Shown here: piece by piece, positions 24,801 through 36,800 of the stretch
How positions within the stretch are numbered: the first letter of the stretch is position 1
Layout: each line of letters opens with the position of its first letter
From: Mauremys mutica
Lineage: Eukaryota > Chordata > Testudines > Geoemydidae
Assembly (NCBI RefSeq): GCF_020497125.1
Contig: NC_059081.1
Coordinates: 17,951,105 to 18,015,104, forward strand
DNA: 64,000 nucleotides
Reading direction: 5' to 3'
Program-made: the position numbers and the translations under genes
Notes under the pieces: model-generated
Databases searched by the model: none
What the model was told of the DNA's origin: nothing
The model's input: only the letters and a program-made list of their open reading frames with translations

Positions 24801-27800
24801 TTGTTATAATTTCATTTAACTGCAGTAAAGAAAGGACATAGGATCAGAAGTTTTAAACAGTCAACTCTGAACTGAGGAAATTGTGTCATACATTCCTTAA
24901 TCATGTTTATACAGTAAGAACAACAGAGAAAACAATATGTGAAGATAGCTCTTATTGAGAGAAGGAAAAAATTCAGTCTTAGCAATTTTTTTTTTTAACT
25001 TCTAACAGGCAACCAGGAGTTATATTTTTAGAAAGCTTATTTTCACCAAGTGCACAGCAGTTTGATACATTAGAACAAGTGCTAAAATACAGGACCCAAT
25101 AGGAATATCCAAATGCATCTGTGTTCATTTACAGAATTATAAAAAAGAAAACTGAGAAAAGATGCAGAACAGAAATTAAGGATTTTTGTTTCTGACTGAC
25201 ACAAGCAATATGTCCTTAATGTCTGTTATTTTATTAATGGCAGGTGTCAGTACTAAAAACAAATGTTAGAGTAAGAAAAAACGATACACTTTCAATCTTG
25301 TCACTTACAAAATAAAAAAGTCAAAATACCATAATTGCCTTGGCAATTCACAAATAAGCAGATATTGACGGTGACTGTTTAATGTTTCTACTATATTTAG
25401 AAGTAATGTTTCAGTTTTGTTGATGGGTCTTCTAGTGAAGAGCACAGTGAAACATTACAACCCTAATAAAGCTTTCAAAAAAGGCTAAGGACTATTGTAA
25501 TTTAAACATAACATGGAGGTGAACAGTAAACAACATAGTACTGTTTGTATAAAGGACGTAAAGAAAAAAGACTACTTGGTCTTTGTGGTTTGAACTCACT
25601 TATTTTACTCTTTATATCTTCAAACGTTTTAAGTCACACAGTGCTGTTCTTGAACCAAAGGCCATCAAAAGCAGTCATGTAAGACCAGGAATGTGTTGTA
25701 AATGCTGATGGCTAATGCCAAATGTTACTATTCCTTTCTGATTTTTCATAAGTCTGAATGGACACTGGTAAAGTTCACCACATTTAAACTTTGATCTCTG
25801 ACGTGGTGTTTATTCAGTAGGTGCCAAATGGCACTATTCCCTCTCAATCAATGCTGAAGCAATGACCCATCATGAACATGGAGGAAGGGTGTTACTATAA
25901 GTGTATTTTGAGGAGATGCAGAAATGACATCCTATTGTCGTTAAGACTTTAATGAATATTTTGAAATAATAGTAGGCATCTGAACTAGTGTCCTGGCCAA
26001 CTTCCAGCAGGGTTCAACAATACCTAATCTCTTGTTGCTTTATTTGGATGTGGCATTCTTCACTTCCTGTCATAAACTAACTGTGTGTTGCCGGTGTTGC
26101 CATGTTGTAAGCCAAAAAGAGCTGCATTTCAGTGATGAATGAAGCTATCCTTATATAACTTATAATTAGATGAAGCATGTAATGCAATGCTCTGCTTTTT
26201 TAAAAAAACACCTCATTTTTCTTCATTGTTAAGCAGTTCCAATCAGACAGATTCTGTACTTCCATTTAAAGAATGTTAATTTATTTTCAATTTGTAAATA
26301 TATTTTTCGTATAAGAGTTATTTGTTAAGCGGCAGCCAAACAAAATGAACACAGATGTATTTATTTTCAATAAAATAATGTGTTAAACTTCTAAAGCTAG
26401 ATGGAAGAATAATCATTATTTCAGCGGTTCATGGTAAGACAATTGTTTTTAATGCTACAATTTCCATTTTAGTCTACAAATTAATACAAGTTATGAAATT
26501 ATTTTAAAGAGGTAAAACAACATTTCTGCTGTATTTAAAACCTTATACTTTGTAGGGAAATCTGATGCCCAAAGTTTTGTCAGTCAGTACTCAAAGCTTC
26601 TCAAGCTACAGGGCTTTTTCATCTTCACATACAGAACTTTGAGTCACAACCTGAAGAAGCTGGAGTGTAGGTTAGAGCTTACTCATCAGGCATGTTCTGT
26701 TTTAAATAGATGAGATGTGACTATCTGATTGACGCTGCTGCTATACTACCCAGATAATTCCTCTCTCCAGCTCTTTAGTTTTCAGCCCTGAGTTCTCATC
26801 CTGTACATTTATGTAAGTTATATTTTGAAAACAGGAAATTCCCCCACAAAACAACTTAACTTAGAGTTAAGTGCTCACATGTACTTCCTCACAAGGCAAA
26901 GATTCAAAAGGAAAATGTAAGTTAAAGCAGCACTCACACCTAACAGCAGCAGTCTCTAAACATTAGCCCACTACCATCATGATAATCTACACCAGTGGTT
27001 CTCAAACTATGGGATGACATTGGAATGTGTCAAAAAAAGCACCAGCTGTGCTCTTTATTATTATTATTTTAAGAGCTCTTGCTGTCAGCCCCAGGTGGCT
27101 GGGGTCATGCAGAAGGTCCATGCACAACCCAGAAGTGAACAGCTGGAGCCCCACCGCGTGGGCTCTCCTTCCCCACCCCACAAACCCTCACTGGGAGGCA
27201 GCCCAGGCTCAGACTCTCCTTACCACTCTCCCTCACTGGGAGGCAGCCCAGGTTCGGGCTCTCTCCCCCGCCCCCCCAAATCCCTCATCAGGAGGCAGCG
27301 TGACTCCAGCTGTCAGCCCCAGCGTGACAGCAGAACAGAAGTAAGGGTGGCAATGGGGTGCTAAGTCTGCTGTGAAAAGTGATATTGACAAATATCTCTT
27401 TTCACATTACCTCCCTTACTTCTGTGCTGGTGCTGCGCTGCCTTCAGAGCTGGGCACTTGGCCGCTGCTCTCCGCTCTGCCTTTAGAGCTGGGTGGTGGT
27501 ACATATACTTGTGTATGTTTGTGGGGGGGCCACAAATGACTACAGACACAAAGAAAGGTCCAATCAAATAAGTTTGAGAACCACTGCTTTACACCAACAC
27601 ACTCCATCTTCAGTTCAACAATGCTATGCCTCTTAATACATGTATGGTAGAACCTGAGAGTTACAAACACCAGAGTTTGGAACTAACCAGACAACCACAC
27701 GCCTCATTTGGAACCGGAAGTGTGCAATCAGTCAGCATCAGAGACAACAACAAAAAAGGGGGGAGGGTGTGCAAATATTGTATTAAACAAACTACTAAAA

Positions 27801-30800
27801 AATAAAGGGAAAGGAAAGTTAAAAAAAAAAAAGATGTGACAAAGGCCTGGTCTACACTAGGCGTTTAAATCGGTTTTAGGAGCCTAAAACCGATTTAACG
27901 CCACAGCCGTCCACACTAGGAGGCACCTTATATCGATTTTAATGGCTCTTTAAATCGGTTTCTGTACTCCTGCCCGACGAGAGGAGTAGCGCTAATATCG
28001 GTATTAACATATCGGAATAGGGTTAGTGTGGCCGCAATCGACGGTATTGGCCTCCGGGAGCTATCCCACAGTGCACCACTGGACAGCATTCTCAACTCGG
28101 ATGCACTGGCCAGGTAGACAGGAAAAGCCCCGCGAACTTTTGAAATTCATTTCCTGCTTCGACAGCGTGGAGAGCTCATCATCACAGGTGACCACGCACA
28201 GCTCATCAGCACAGTTAACAATGCAGTCTCCTGAGAATCGAAAAAGAGCCCCAGCATGGACCGCTCGGGAGGTAATGGATCTGATCGCTATATGGGGAGA
28301 GGATTCAGTGCTAACAGAACTGCGTTCCAAAAGACGAAATGAAAAAGTATTTGAAAGAATTTCTAAGGCTATGACGGATAAAGGCCACAGCAGGGACTCC
28401 GTGCAGTGCAGAGTGAAAGTTAAGGAGCTCAGACAAGCCTACCAGAAAACCAAAGAAGCAAACGGAAGGTCCGGGGCAGGTCGAAAAACATGCCGCTTCT
28501 ATGATGACCTGCATGCAATTTTAGGGGGCTGCGCCACAAGTACCCCACCCCTGACCGTGGATTCCGAGGTGGGGGTTGTAATCTCTGCCATGTCAGACGG
28601 GGAAGATGAAGAGGAAGAAGAAGAGGAAGACCTCGCAGAGAGCACACAGCACTCCGTGACCCCCAGCAGCCAGGAGCTTTTTATCACCCTGACGGAATTA
28701 CCCTGCTCCCAGCCCTCACAAGCAACTATTCCAGAGAATGACGCCATGGAAGGGAGCTCTGGTGAGTGTACCTTTGCAAATAGCAAACAGTGTTTTTTAA
28801 GCAAGCCTTTTTTAATGATTGATTTGCCCTGAGGACTTGGGACGCATTCGCAGACAGTATAGTTACTTAGAAAAGTTTGTTAACATGTCCGGGGATTGAG
28901 AGGAAATCCTCCAGGGACATCTCGATGAAGCGCTCCTGTAGGTACTCCAGAAGCCTTTGCAGAAGGTTTCTGGGCAAGGCATCCTTGTTCCGCCCACCAT
29001 GGTAGGACACTTTACCATGCCATGCATGTAGCAAGTAATCAGGTATCATTGCGTGGCAAAGCATAGCGGCGTATGGTCCCGGTGACTGCTGGCATTCAAG
29101 AAGCATCCGCTCTTTATCTTGTTCTGTTATCCTCAGCAAAGTGATATCGTTCAGGATAACCTGGTTAGAAATCAGGAATTTAAGTAAGGGGGGTGGCCAT
29201 TTTTCTACTGGGTTCGTGGAATGCAGCAGCTTAAAAAAAACACTTTCCTGCACGTAGCGAAGCGGGGGGAGGGGAGGAGTGAAATGCCGATGATCTTTTC
29301 TGTTTGGTCATCGGCGAGGCGATCTTCCCCAAGCTACCGGACAAGCAGTGGGTGGGGGGGAGGGGGAAGGTTGTTGATTAGCAGGGAGCTAGCGTGGTAT
29401 TAGCCATGCGTTGGGGGGGAGGGGTAAATCACTGAGACAGTGGCTTACCATGGCCGCATGCAAGCTGAATCCTGATGCCTGGACCTGTGTCTGAGATCTG
29501 TAACCCAAGAGCTGCAAGCAGGCACTATTAAGATGAAAAATGCGACCTTGTAGGGAAATCACATGTGCTATGTAAGGTGAATAGTGCTTTTCACTGTGAA
29601 AGAGTATAACCATTGTTCTGTAAAATGTATCTTTCTAAATATTTATCTCCCTCATGCAGCTGCAAATTTTTCAAGCGTCCCTCCTCCATCCCAAAGGCTA
29701 GCACAGATAAGGCGGAGGAAAAAGAAGACGCGAGATGAGATGTTCTCGGATATTATGGAAGTTACACGCAATGAAAGAGGTCATCTGAATGAGTGGAAGG
29801 ACGTGGTTTCAAATTACAGGAAAGAGGCCAGTGAACGTGAGGACAGGAGGGACAACCGAGATGAGAGGTGGCGGCAGGAAGACCGGCAGGAAAATCAGCG
29901 GTTGCGGCAGGAAGATCAGCGGTGGCGGGATGCAACTCTGGGGCTGCTGCGTGATCAAACTGACATGCTCCGGCGTCTTGTGGAGCTTCAGGAACGGCAG
30001 CAGGATCACAGAGTGCCGCTGCAGCCCCTGTATAACCACCCTCCCCCCTCACCATGTTCCTTAGCCTCCTCACCCAGACGTGTAAGAACGCGTGGGGGGA
30101 GGCTCCGTGCACCCGCCCACTCCACCCCCGTGGACAGCCCAACCAGAAGGATGTCGTTACTCTGAATTTTTTTTTTAATGGCCTTCTCCATCCCTCCTTT
30201 CCTCCTCCCAAAGCACACCCTTACTTCTCTCCCTCTTTTTATAATGAATCAATAAAGAATTCATGCTTTTTAAATGAGAGTGACTTTATTTGCATAAGTA
30301 AGCTGTACTCGAAGGGGGAGGGGGAGTTGCTTACAGGGACTGAGTCAATCAAGGGGGTTGGGTGTTCATCAACAAACACAGCAGTCACACTGTACCCTGG
30401 CCATTGATGAAGCTCGTTTTCAAAGCTTCTCTGATGCGCACCGCTTCCTGGTGTGCTCTTCTAATCTCCCTGGTGTCTGGCTGCGCGTAATCAGCGGCCA
30501 GGTGATTTGCCTCAGCCTCCCACCCCGCCATAAAGGTCTCCCCCTTACTCTCACAGAGATTGTGGAGAATACAGCAAGCAGCAATAACATAGGGGACATT
30601 GGTTTGGCTGAGGTCTGAGCGAGTCAGTAATGTGCGCCAGCGCGCCTTTAAACGGCCAAATGCACATTCCACCACCATTCTGCACTTGCTCAGCCTGTAA
30701 TTGAACAGATCCTGACCACTGTCCAGGCTGCCTGTGTATGGCTTCATGAGCCATGGCATCAAGGGGTAGGCTGGGTCCCCCAGGATAACGACAGGCATTT

Positions 30801-33800
30801 CAACATCCCCAACTGTTATTTTCTGGTCTGGGAAGTAAGTCCCTTGCTGCAGCCGTTTAAACAGAGTAGTGCTTCTGAATACGCGAGCGTCATGAACCCT
30901 CCCTGGCCATCCCGCGTGGATGTTTGTGAAACGTCCCTTGTGATCCACCAGTGCTTGCAGCACCATTGAAAAGTACCCCTTCCGGTTTACGTACTGGGTG
31001 CCCTGGTGCTGCGGTGCCAAGATAGGGATATGGGTTCCATCTATCGCCCCCCCACAGTTAGGGAATCCCATTGCAGCAAAGCCATCCACTATGGCCTGCA
31101 CGTTTCCCAGAGTCACAACCTTTCGTAGCAGCAGCTTAGTGATTGCTTTGGCTACTTGCATCACAGCAGCCCCCACAGTAGATTTTCCAACTCCAAATTG
31201 ATTCCCGACTGACCGGTAGCTGTCTGGCGTTGCAAGCTTCCACAGGGCTATCGCCACTCGCTTCTCTACTGTGAGGGCTGCTCTCATCTTGGTATTATGG
31301 CGTTTCAGGGCAGGGGCAAGCAAGTCACAAAGTTCCATGAAAGTGCCCTTACGCATGCGAAAGTTTCGCAGCCACTGGGAATCGTCCCACACCTGCAACA
31401 CAATGCGGTCCCACCAGTCAGTGCTTGTTTCCCGGGCCCAAAATCGGCGTTCAATGGATAGAATCTGCCCCATTACCATCAGGATCTCCAAAGCGCCGGG
31501 GCCCGCGGTTTGAGATAATTCTGTGTCCACGTCCTCATCACTGTCATCGCCGCGCTGCCGTATCCGCCTCTTACTCGCCTCGGTTCGAAGGTCCTGGTTC
31601 AGCATATACTGCACGAGAGTGCGCGAGGTGTTTAAAACATCCACGATTGCGGTATGGAGCTGAGCAGGGTCCATGCTTGCTGTGCTATGGCGTCTGCACG
31701 GTTCACCAAGCAAAAAAGGCGCGAAACGGTTGTCTGCCGCTGTCAGCGAGGGAGGGAGGGGTGAGGCTGTACCCAGAACCACCCGCGAAAATGATTTTTG
31801 CCCCATCAGGCACTGGGATCTCAACCCGGAAATGCCAAGGGGCGGGGGAGGCTGCGGGAACTATGGGATAGCTACGGGATAGCTACCCACAGTGCAACGC
31901 TTCAGAAATCGACGCTAGCCTCGGACCATGGACGCACACCACCGATTTAATGTGTTTAGTGTGGCCGCGCGCACTCGATTTTATAAAATCTGTTTTACAA
32001 AACCGGTTTATGCAAATTCGGAATAGTCCCGTAGTGTAGACGTACCCAAAGTAAGGAAATTGTTTCTGTGCTTGTTTCATTTAAATTAAGATGGTTAAAA
32101 GCAGCATTTTTCTTCTGCATAATAAAGTTTCAAAGCTATATTAAGTCAATGTTTAGTTGTAAACTTTTGAAAGAATAACCAAAATGTTCGTAACTCTGAG
32201 GTTCTACTGTATTAAAGAATTGAAACACTATGTTAAAGAAGTTTTTCATATGGTAGAAGTAATAACCAGTAAACTCTTACATCTTACTGCATTAGTTATT
32301 AAATGGAATTTTAAAGTATCTACTTATCTTAGGGCTTTTATAATATCTATACTACAGCACCTTCCATGTAAAATCTATAGCAACAGTCAAATCCCTAGTG
32401 GACTTCATGGAATCATCTGGCACTTCTCCCTTTTTGGGATTAAAATTCTGCTTGGGGAATGGTTTTCTGTTTTTAGGACTTTTTTATTTTTTTAAAAATT
32501 ATTCCCTCTTTTTTGTTGCTATTAGGGGTTATGGGGTAGAAGCATCCACCCCAAGTAGTGCATTTGTTGTACATTTTTCTATTCTTTTGATTGATAAACA
32601 TTTGCTTTCAGCCACTTACCTTTTAAAATGACTTGAGGAGCATAAACACCACCTACCACAGAAATACACTGATTTGTGTTACTGCTTAAATACCACAGCC
32701 ATTACCTGTCCTAATGGAAGCTGAGACATCCAAGAACTCTCCAGAAGACTCTTACGTTGACTCTTAGGGGCATTTTTGATGCTAAGGTAGAGTTCCTGGG
32801 CATTGAGATTGCAAAGCTGACAAACACCATGTTCGACTTCAAATACTTTACTCCTCAGGTAACTCTGACTAGAGCGAATTAAGAAGTCTTCCTGGCATTT
32901 AAGAGAACAAAATCGTGTTTCCCAAGCAATAGATTTGCAATGTTGGTCGAGATGAGCTGTTGGTTTTTGGCAGCTAAGACAAAGTGGATTTCCTTTATTA
33001 TCTACAGCCTGCAAATATCCTTTGTATATGGCAGGACCTTCAATAACTTCAGCCTGAACCGAGTCTGCATTAAGAACAGGGGAAACTTTCCCATCTTTTA
33101 AAAGTAACCTGTAATAAGGATGAGAAGCAATTATTTAATAAGACTGGACTTCATCAGGGTCAGTATACAATACTTAAATACTCAATATCAACTATTAGGT
33201 TTCTTTTATCATGAAAAGTAGCAACTTCAATGAAAACTCATGCTGCTTTGGTTGGTCACTGCACAATGCAAATAGCCCACTTGAATTATATTTTTAGGAC
33301 CAGATTTCTAAAAGGCCTTCCTGCTACTCTTGCTGCCTCAGCTACCAATATTTTTAGTGTGCTAGCTCAATCAGAACTACTGCAAGGAGTCTCCTTGAGA
33401 CGGGAATCACACCCCCCAGCTCAAAGAGCAGACATACTCTTTGTGTCTCTAAACTGTTTGCTGTCAACCTCGCAGGCTTGTTTGCGTGTAAACTCTCCAT
33501 TTCCCTGATCATACATTTTTCTTCTTTCATACTAAGAAACTCAGCTGTCCACTGACAAATGTGCTAGCTAACATACCTAATCTAAATCATTATAGAAAAT
33601 AAGATTGAGTTCATCAGCACAAGGTAAATGCCTTCGATCTTAAGCAGTGCATCATATTAACGTAAGCCCTTGTATCCTATAATTTCATTACATAAAGTAA
33701 AAATAATTTTGGGAAAAACTAGTTTAATCACTGTATTGTGGCTATTCTGTCTTTTTTATTTACATTAACAAACTTACTTTGTGGAATGGTCATCTGTTTT

Positions 33801-36800
33801 CCCAGCAGAAGTACCTTCATTTTTCAGGTAAAACGCAGTTTCCTTCATGACCAAGCATACGCTGCCCCCACTGCTGTTAGCTTTGCTGAGTGAGGCTACA
33901 GCAACATCCTCTTTTGTCACATATCTGGAATTATTACAAGTTGTTTCAGTATTCATTTTTTCCCTGAATTGTACTGCAGACAACTGAATACTTCTTTAGA
34001 GAACATTCATATCACCTACAGCAATACTGATGTAGAAAATCCCCTCCAAATATTTCTTACTTCCTAAACCTGGCATGAGTATAGTTTGGAAAATGTATTT
34101 TACTCGTTCAGCTTTTCCATACTAGGTAAGATTTCTTTTAAAAAACCAGCCACCTCTCTGTTGTGCTGCCAAGAGATAATGAGTTATTTTCCATGACATG
34201 TAATTATAAAAAGTAATAAGAAAACAATGTAAAGCCTGTTTCACTTGAGTGAACCATCACTTATATTCCAAGGTTTTTTTGTTTTCTTTGTTTTGGAAAA
34301 AGTACTATTTGGGAGAGAATATGAGAAGCGCTGGAAGCCATGAAAGAGTTTTGGAAAAATTAGTTTATCTTTGAATTTGCTCAGTTTCCTTTATATTTTT
34401 ATTGTAAGATCATCCCTATTCTTCTAAAATAAGTTCTGATAAAATTCAATAGCCCCCCATGCTTTGGTCACTCTTAAGATATAATTATTAATCAATCTAA
34501 CTAACTAATGGTCAGGGCCAGGCCTTAGGCAAGCATACACTTCTGAGCCCCTCTAACAGCCAACCAAATCAGATGCTTCTGTGGTAGGGATGCATTTATA
34601 TTAACCCTGCCCTGGCCACCACAGCTGCACTAGTAATCTATTCACACAAGCAAGTCCAGCTCTCACAGCATGGATGTTGCTTAGTTAACCCTCTTCTACT
34701 CAGGTCAATCAGTGACTGGCTTCTGTTGCATGGACACGGCCCTATTAGCCATCTCATGTCTGCCCCTGCAGAGCTCCCTGCCACCCCTCTCCTGGCTGTT
34801 CCCTGTATTTTTAGCTGGTCTCGAGACTGTTGCTGAATGAATCTTGTGGGCAAAGCAGAGAGGACACGGGCTGCTGAAAGCGGGGTGAGGTTGGGGGAAT
34901 CCTGATGCAGGAGCAGCACTAGCTGCCCCACTGCCCACTCAGGTTTGGCTTGGCTGCCCCTCTGTCATAATGAGGGAGGCGCAGAAGACAGCTGGGCCAA
35001 ATCTGAATGAGTGGCATTGTGACCTGGTGCATGGGGTTGCAGTGCTGCTCCGACTGGGCTCTAGGCATGTGCCTAGTTTGCCTATGCTTTAATCTGGCCC
35101 TGTTTATGCCCAATCACATTAATCCCCCCCTCACCATCTCTATAAATCAATAAATGCCACCCTGGTTATTCTAAAACAGTGAAGAATTTCTTTTAGATTC
35201 CTCTTTTACATGTTATATAATGAAACAGTCCCGTGCCAGGGTAAAAAATACAACACTCTACTTATTACTACTATTTGCTGATTTATACTTGTTTTGCAAG
35301 CCTGAAATTACAAACTGCTCTATATACTTACAGGAATTCCTACTGACCATCACAATACAGCCAATCCTGTTGGGGTGGCGGGGGGGAAGTGAGGGGGAAT
35401 TTAGCAGTAGATTAAGAGGAGACAACAAGTTATAGATATATGTTGTAGAACAATGTTGGTGAGAGAGCCCGGATGTATGTATGAGAAAAGTCTAATTACA
35501 ACACTCAGGTTATGAGCCCCATGTCAGGGAGGACACTGATGTTATCAGAGACTGAGGCTACGTCCACACTGCAATCAGAGGTGTAATTTGCTGTTCATGT
35601 GGACATACTGGCACTAGCTTTAATCTAGATAGCTCGCTAAAAATAGAAATGTGGCTGTGGCAACACATGCTTCAGCATGGGCTAACAATGTGAGTACATA
35701 CCATGACAGGTTGGATGGGCATTTACAATCTGTGCCACTGCAGCCTCACTGCTATTTTTAGTGAGATGAAAAAGCTAGTGCTGGCATGTTTACATGAACT
35801 GCAAATGATACCTCTGGTTATAGTGTATATGTAGCCCAAGAAAGGAGGCAGAGGAGAGGTAAATTTTGATTTTACCACTGACTGGGCACCTTACACATAG
35901 GAAGGAAAGCAATAATAAATACTGAAAAAAACTGGCATTCGAGGAGGATAGGAAATCAACTAAGGAAGAGATGAGGCTGAGAAAGTGTAGAAGGAGATTC
36001 TGGATTATGAAATAAATATAAGTAATAATTTATTCCTGCTTCTAAGCCTGGAGAAACATGATGATGTATTTTGGACAGACTGAAATCTGGACTGCTGGGA
36101 CCTAAAGAAAATAAAGGAGGGATTTACCAGAGGGAAGACAAGAGATGAAGGCACAAATATGATTTTGTTGAAATGTTAAATGAGGTCAGAAAGAAATGAA
36201 AAAAATGGAGGAGGGGAATAGCTCCTTTGGGCAGAGAGAGACCTTCCCTTCCAGCAGGATATGAAACATTTTAAAATGCCAAGACTACAGTTTTACAGTG
36301 GATTCCTTCATTTGACCTACTACCAAATAGAAAAAAAAAAGTTAATATATGAAGCGTTTTCAGCTGATTTGGTTACTGTTGGCCACCTTTCCATATGGCT
36401 CTTCAAGAAAAAATGCTATGTCTACACAGAACAAACCTGAGAGCAAGAAAGGCATAAAATCAACTCCTTCTACAAAACCCTAGCTGATGTCCACAACAAA
36501 ATAAAAACCAAACTATTATTCACACATTGCCAAAACACTAACATAAGTAAATAAATAAATGCTTGAGGATAGAAACTTGTTTCCCAGGATATTTTGTATC
36601 ATCTAAACAGACTGTAATCTCTTCAGGAGAATAGTTATGCCTTCCGATGCACCTTTTAAAGCTCTAAGCACACAGCTGGTACTTAAAATAAATAAATAAA
36701 TAAATAATAATACAAATGAAATGTGGAAGCCAATAGATGGTATTTTAATAATACGGATGCAAGATTTTTCTCAGGAATCTCTAGCAGTCTCTGGATGTTT

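Larger units (their letters stand above)
27844..32047. mobile_element. Apparently complete PIF/Harbinger transposon
   Basis: The 4204-bp element is flanked by AAA on both sides (27841-27843 and 32048-32050), consistent with a 3-bp duplication. The terminal inverted repeats are imperfect: GGCCTGGTCTACACTAGG against GGGTACGTCTACACTACG. It carries a two-exon Myb/SANT gene (plus strand) and a transposase gene (minus strand), both with uninterrupted frames. The subterminal motif CCCACAGTGCA occurs near each end (about 28066 and 31889) in the same orientation. Intact frames suggest a young, possibly mobile copy. Confidence 0.92.
27645..32209. mobile_element. Tigger-like Tc1/mariner element split by Harbinger
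   Basis: The left end TGGTAGAACCTGAGAGTTAC and right end, inverted, CAGTAGAACCTCAGAGTTAC match, with TA on both sides (27643-27644 and 32210-32211). Both halves (27645-27840 and 32051-32209) are short and non-coding. The Harbinger sits between them. Confidence 0.8.
24820..32705 (-). other. ZRANB3: ZRANB3 intron holding the Harbinger transposon
   Basis: This 7.9-kb intron lies between the cysteine-rich and HNH exons. 24820-26990 shows no recognised element. A hAT element and a Tigger-like element with a nested Harbinger fill 26993-32209. About 54 percent of the intron is identified insertion. Confidence 0.85.

Noticed and set aside
28499..28804. Minus-strand frame with a serine run
   Set aside because: It is the antisense of the Myb gene's glutamate run and has no independent support.
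29762..30218. Antisense frames of up to 149 codons opposite Myb exon 2
   Set aside because: The plus-strand frame has a clear domain order and splice sites, so these are shadows.
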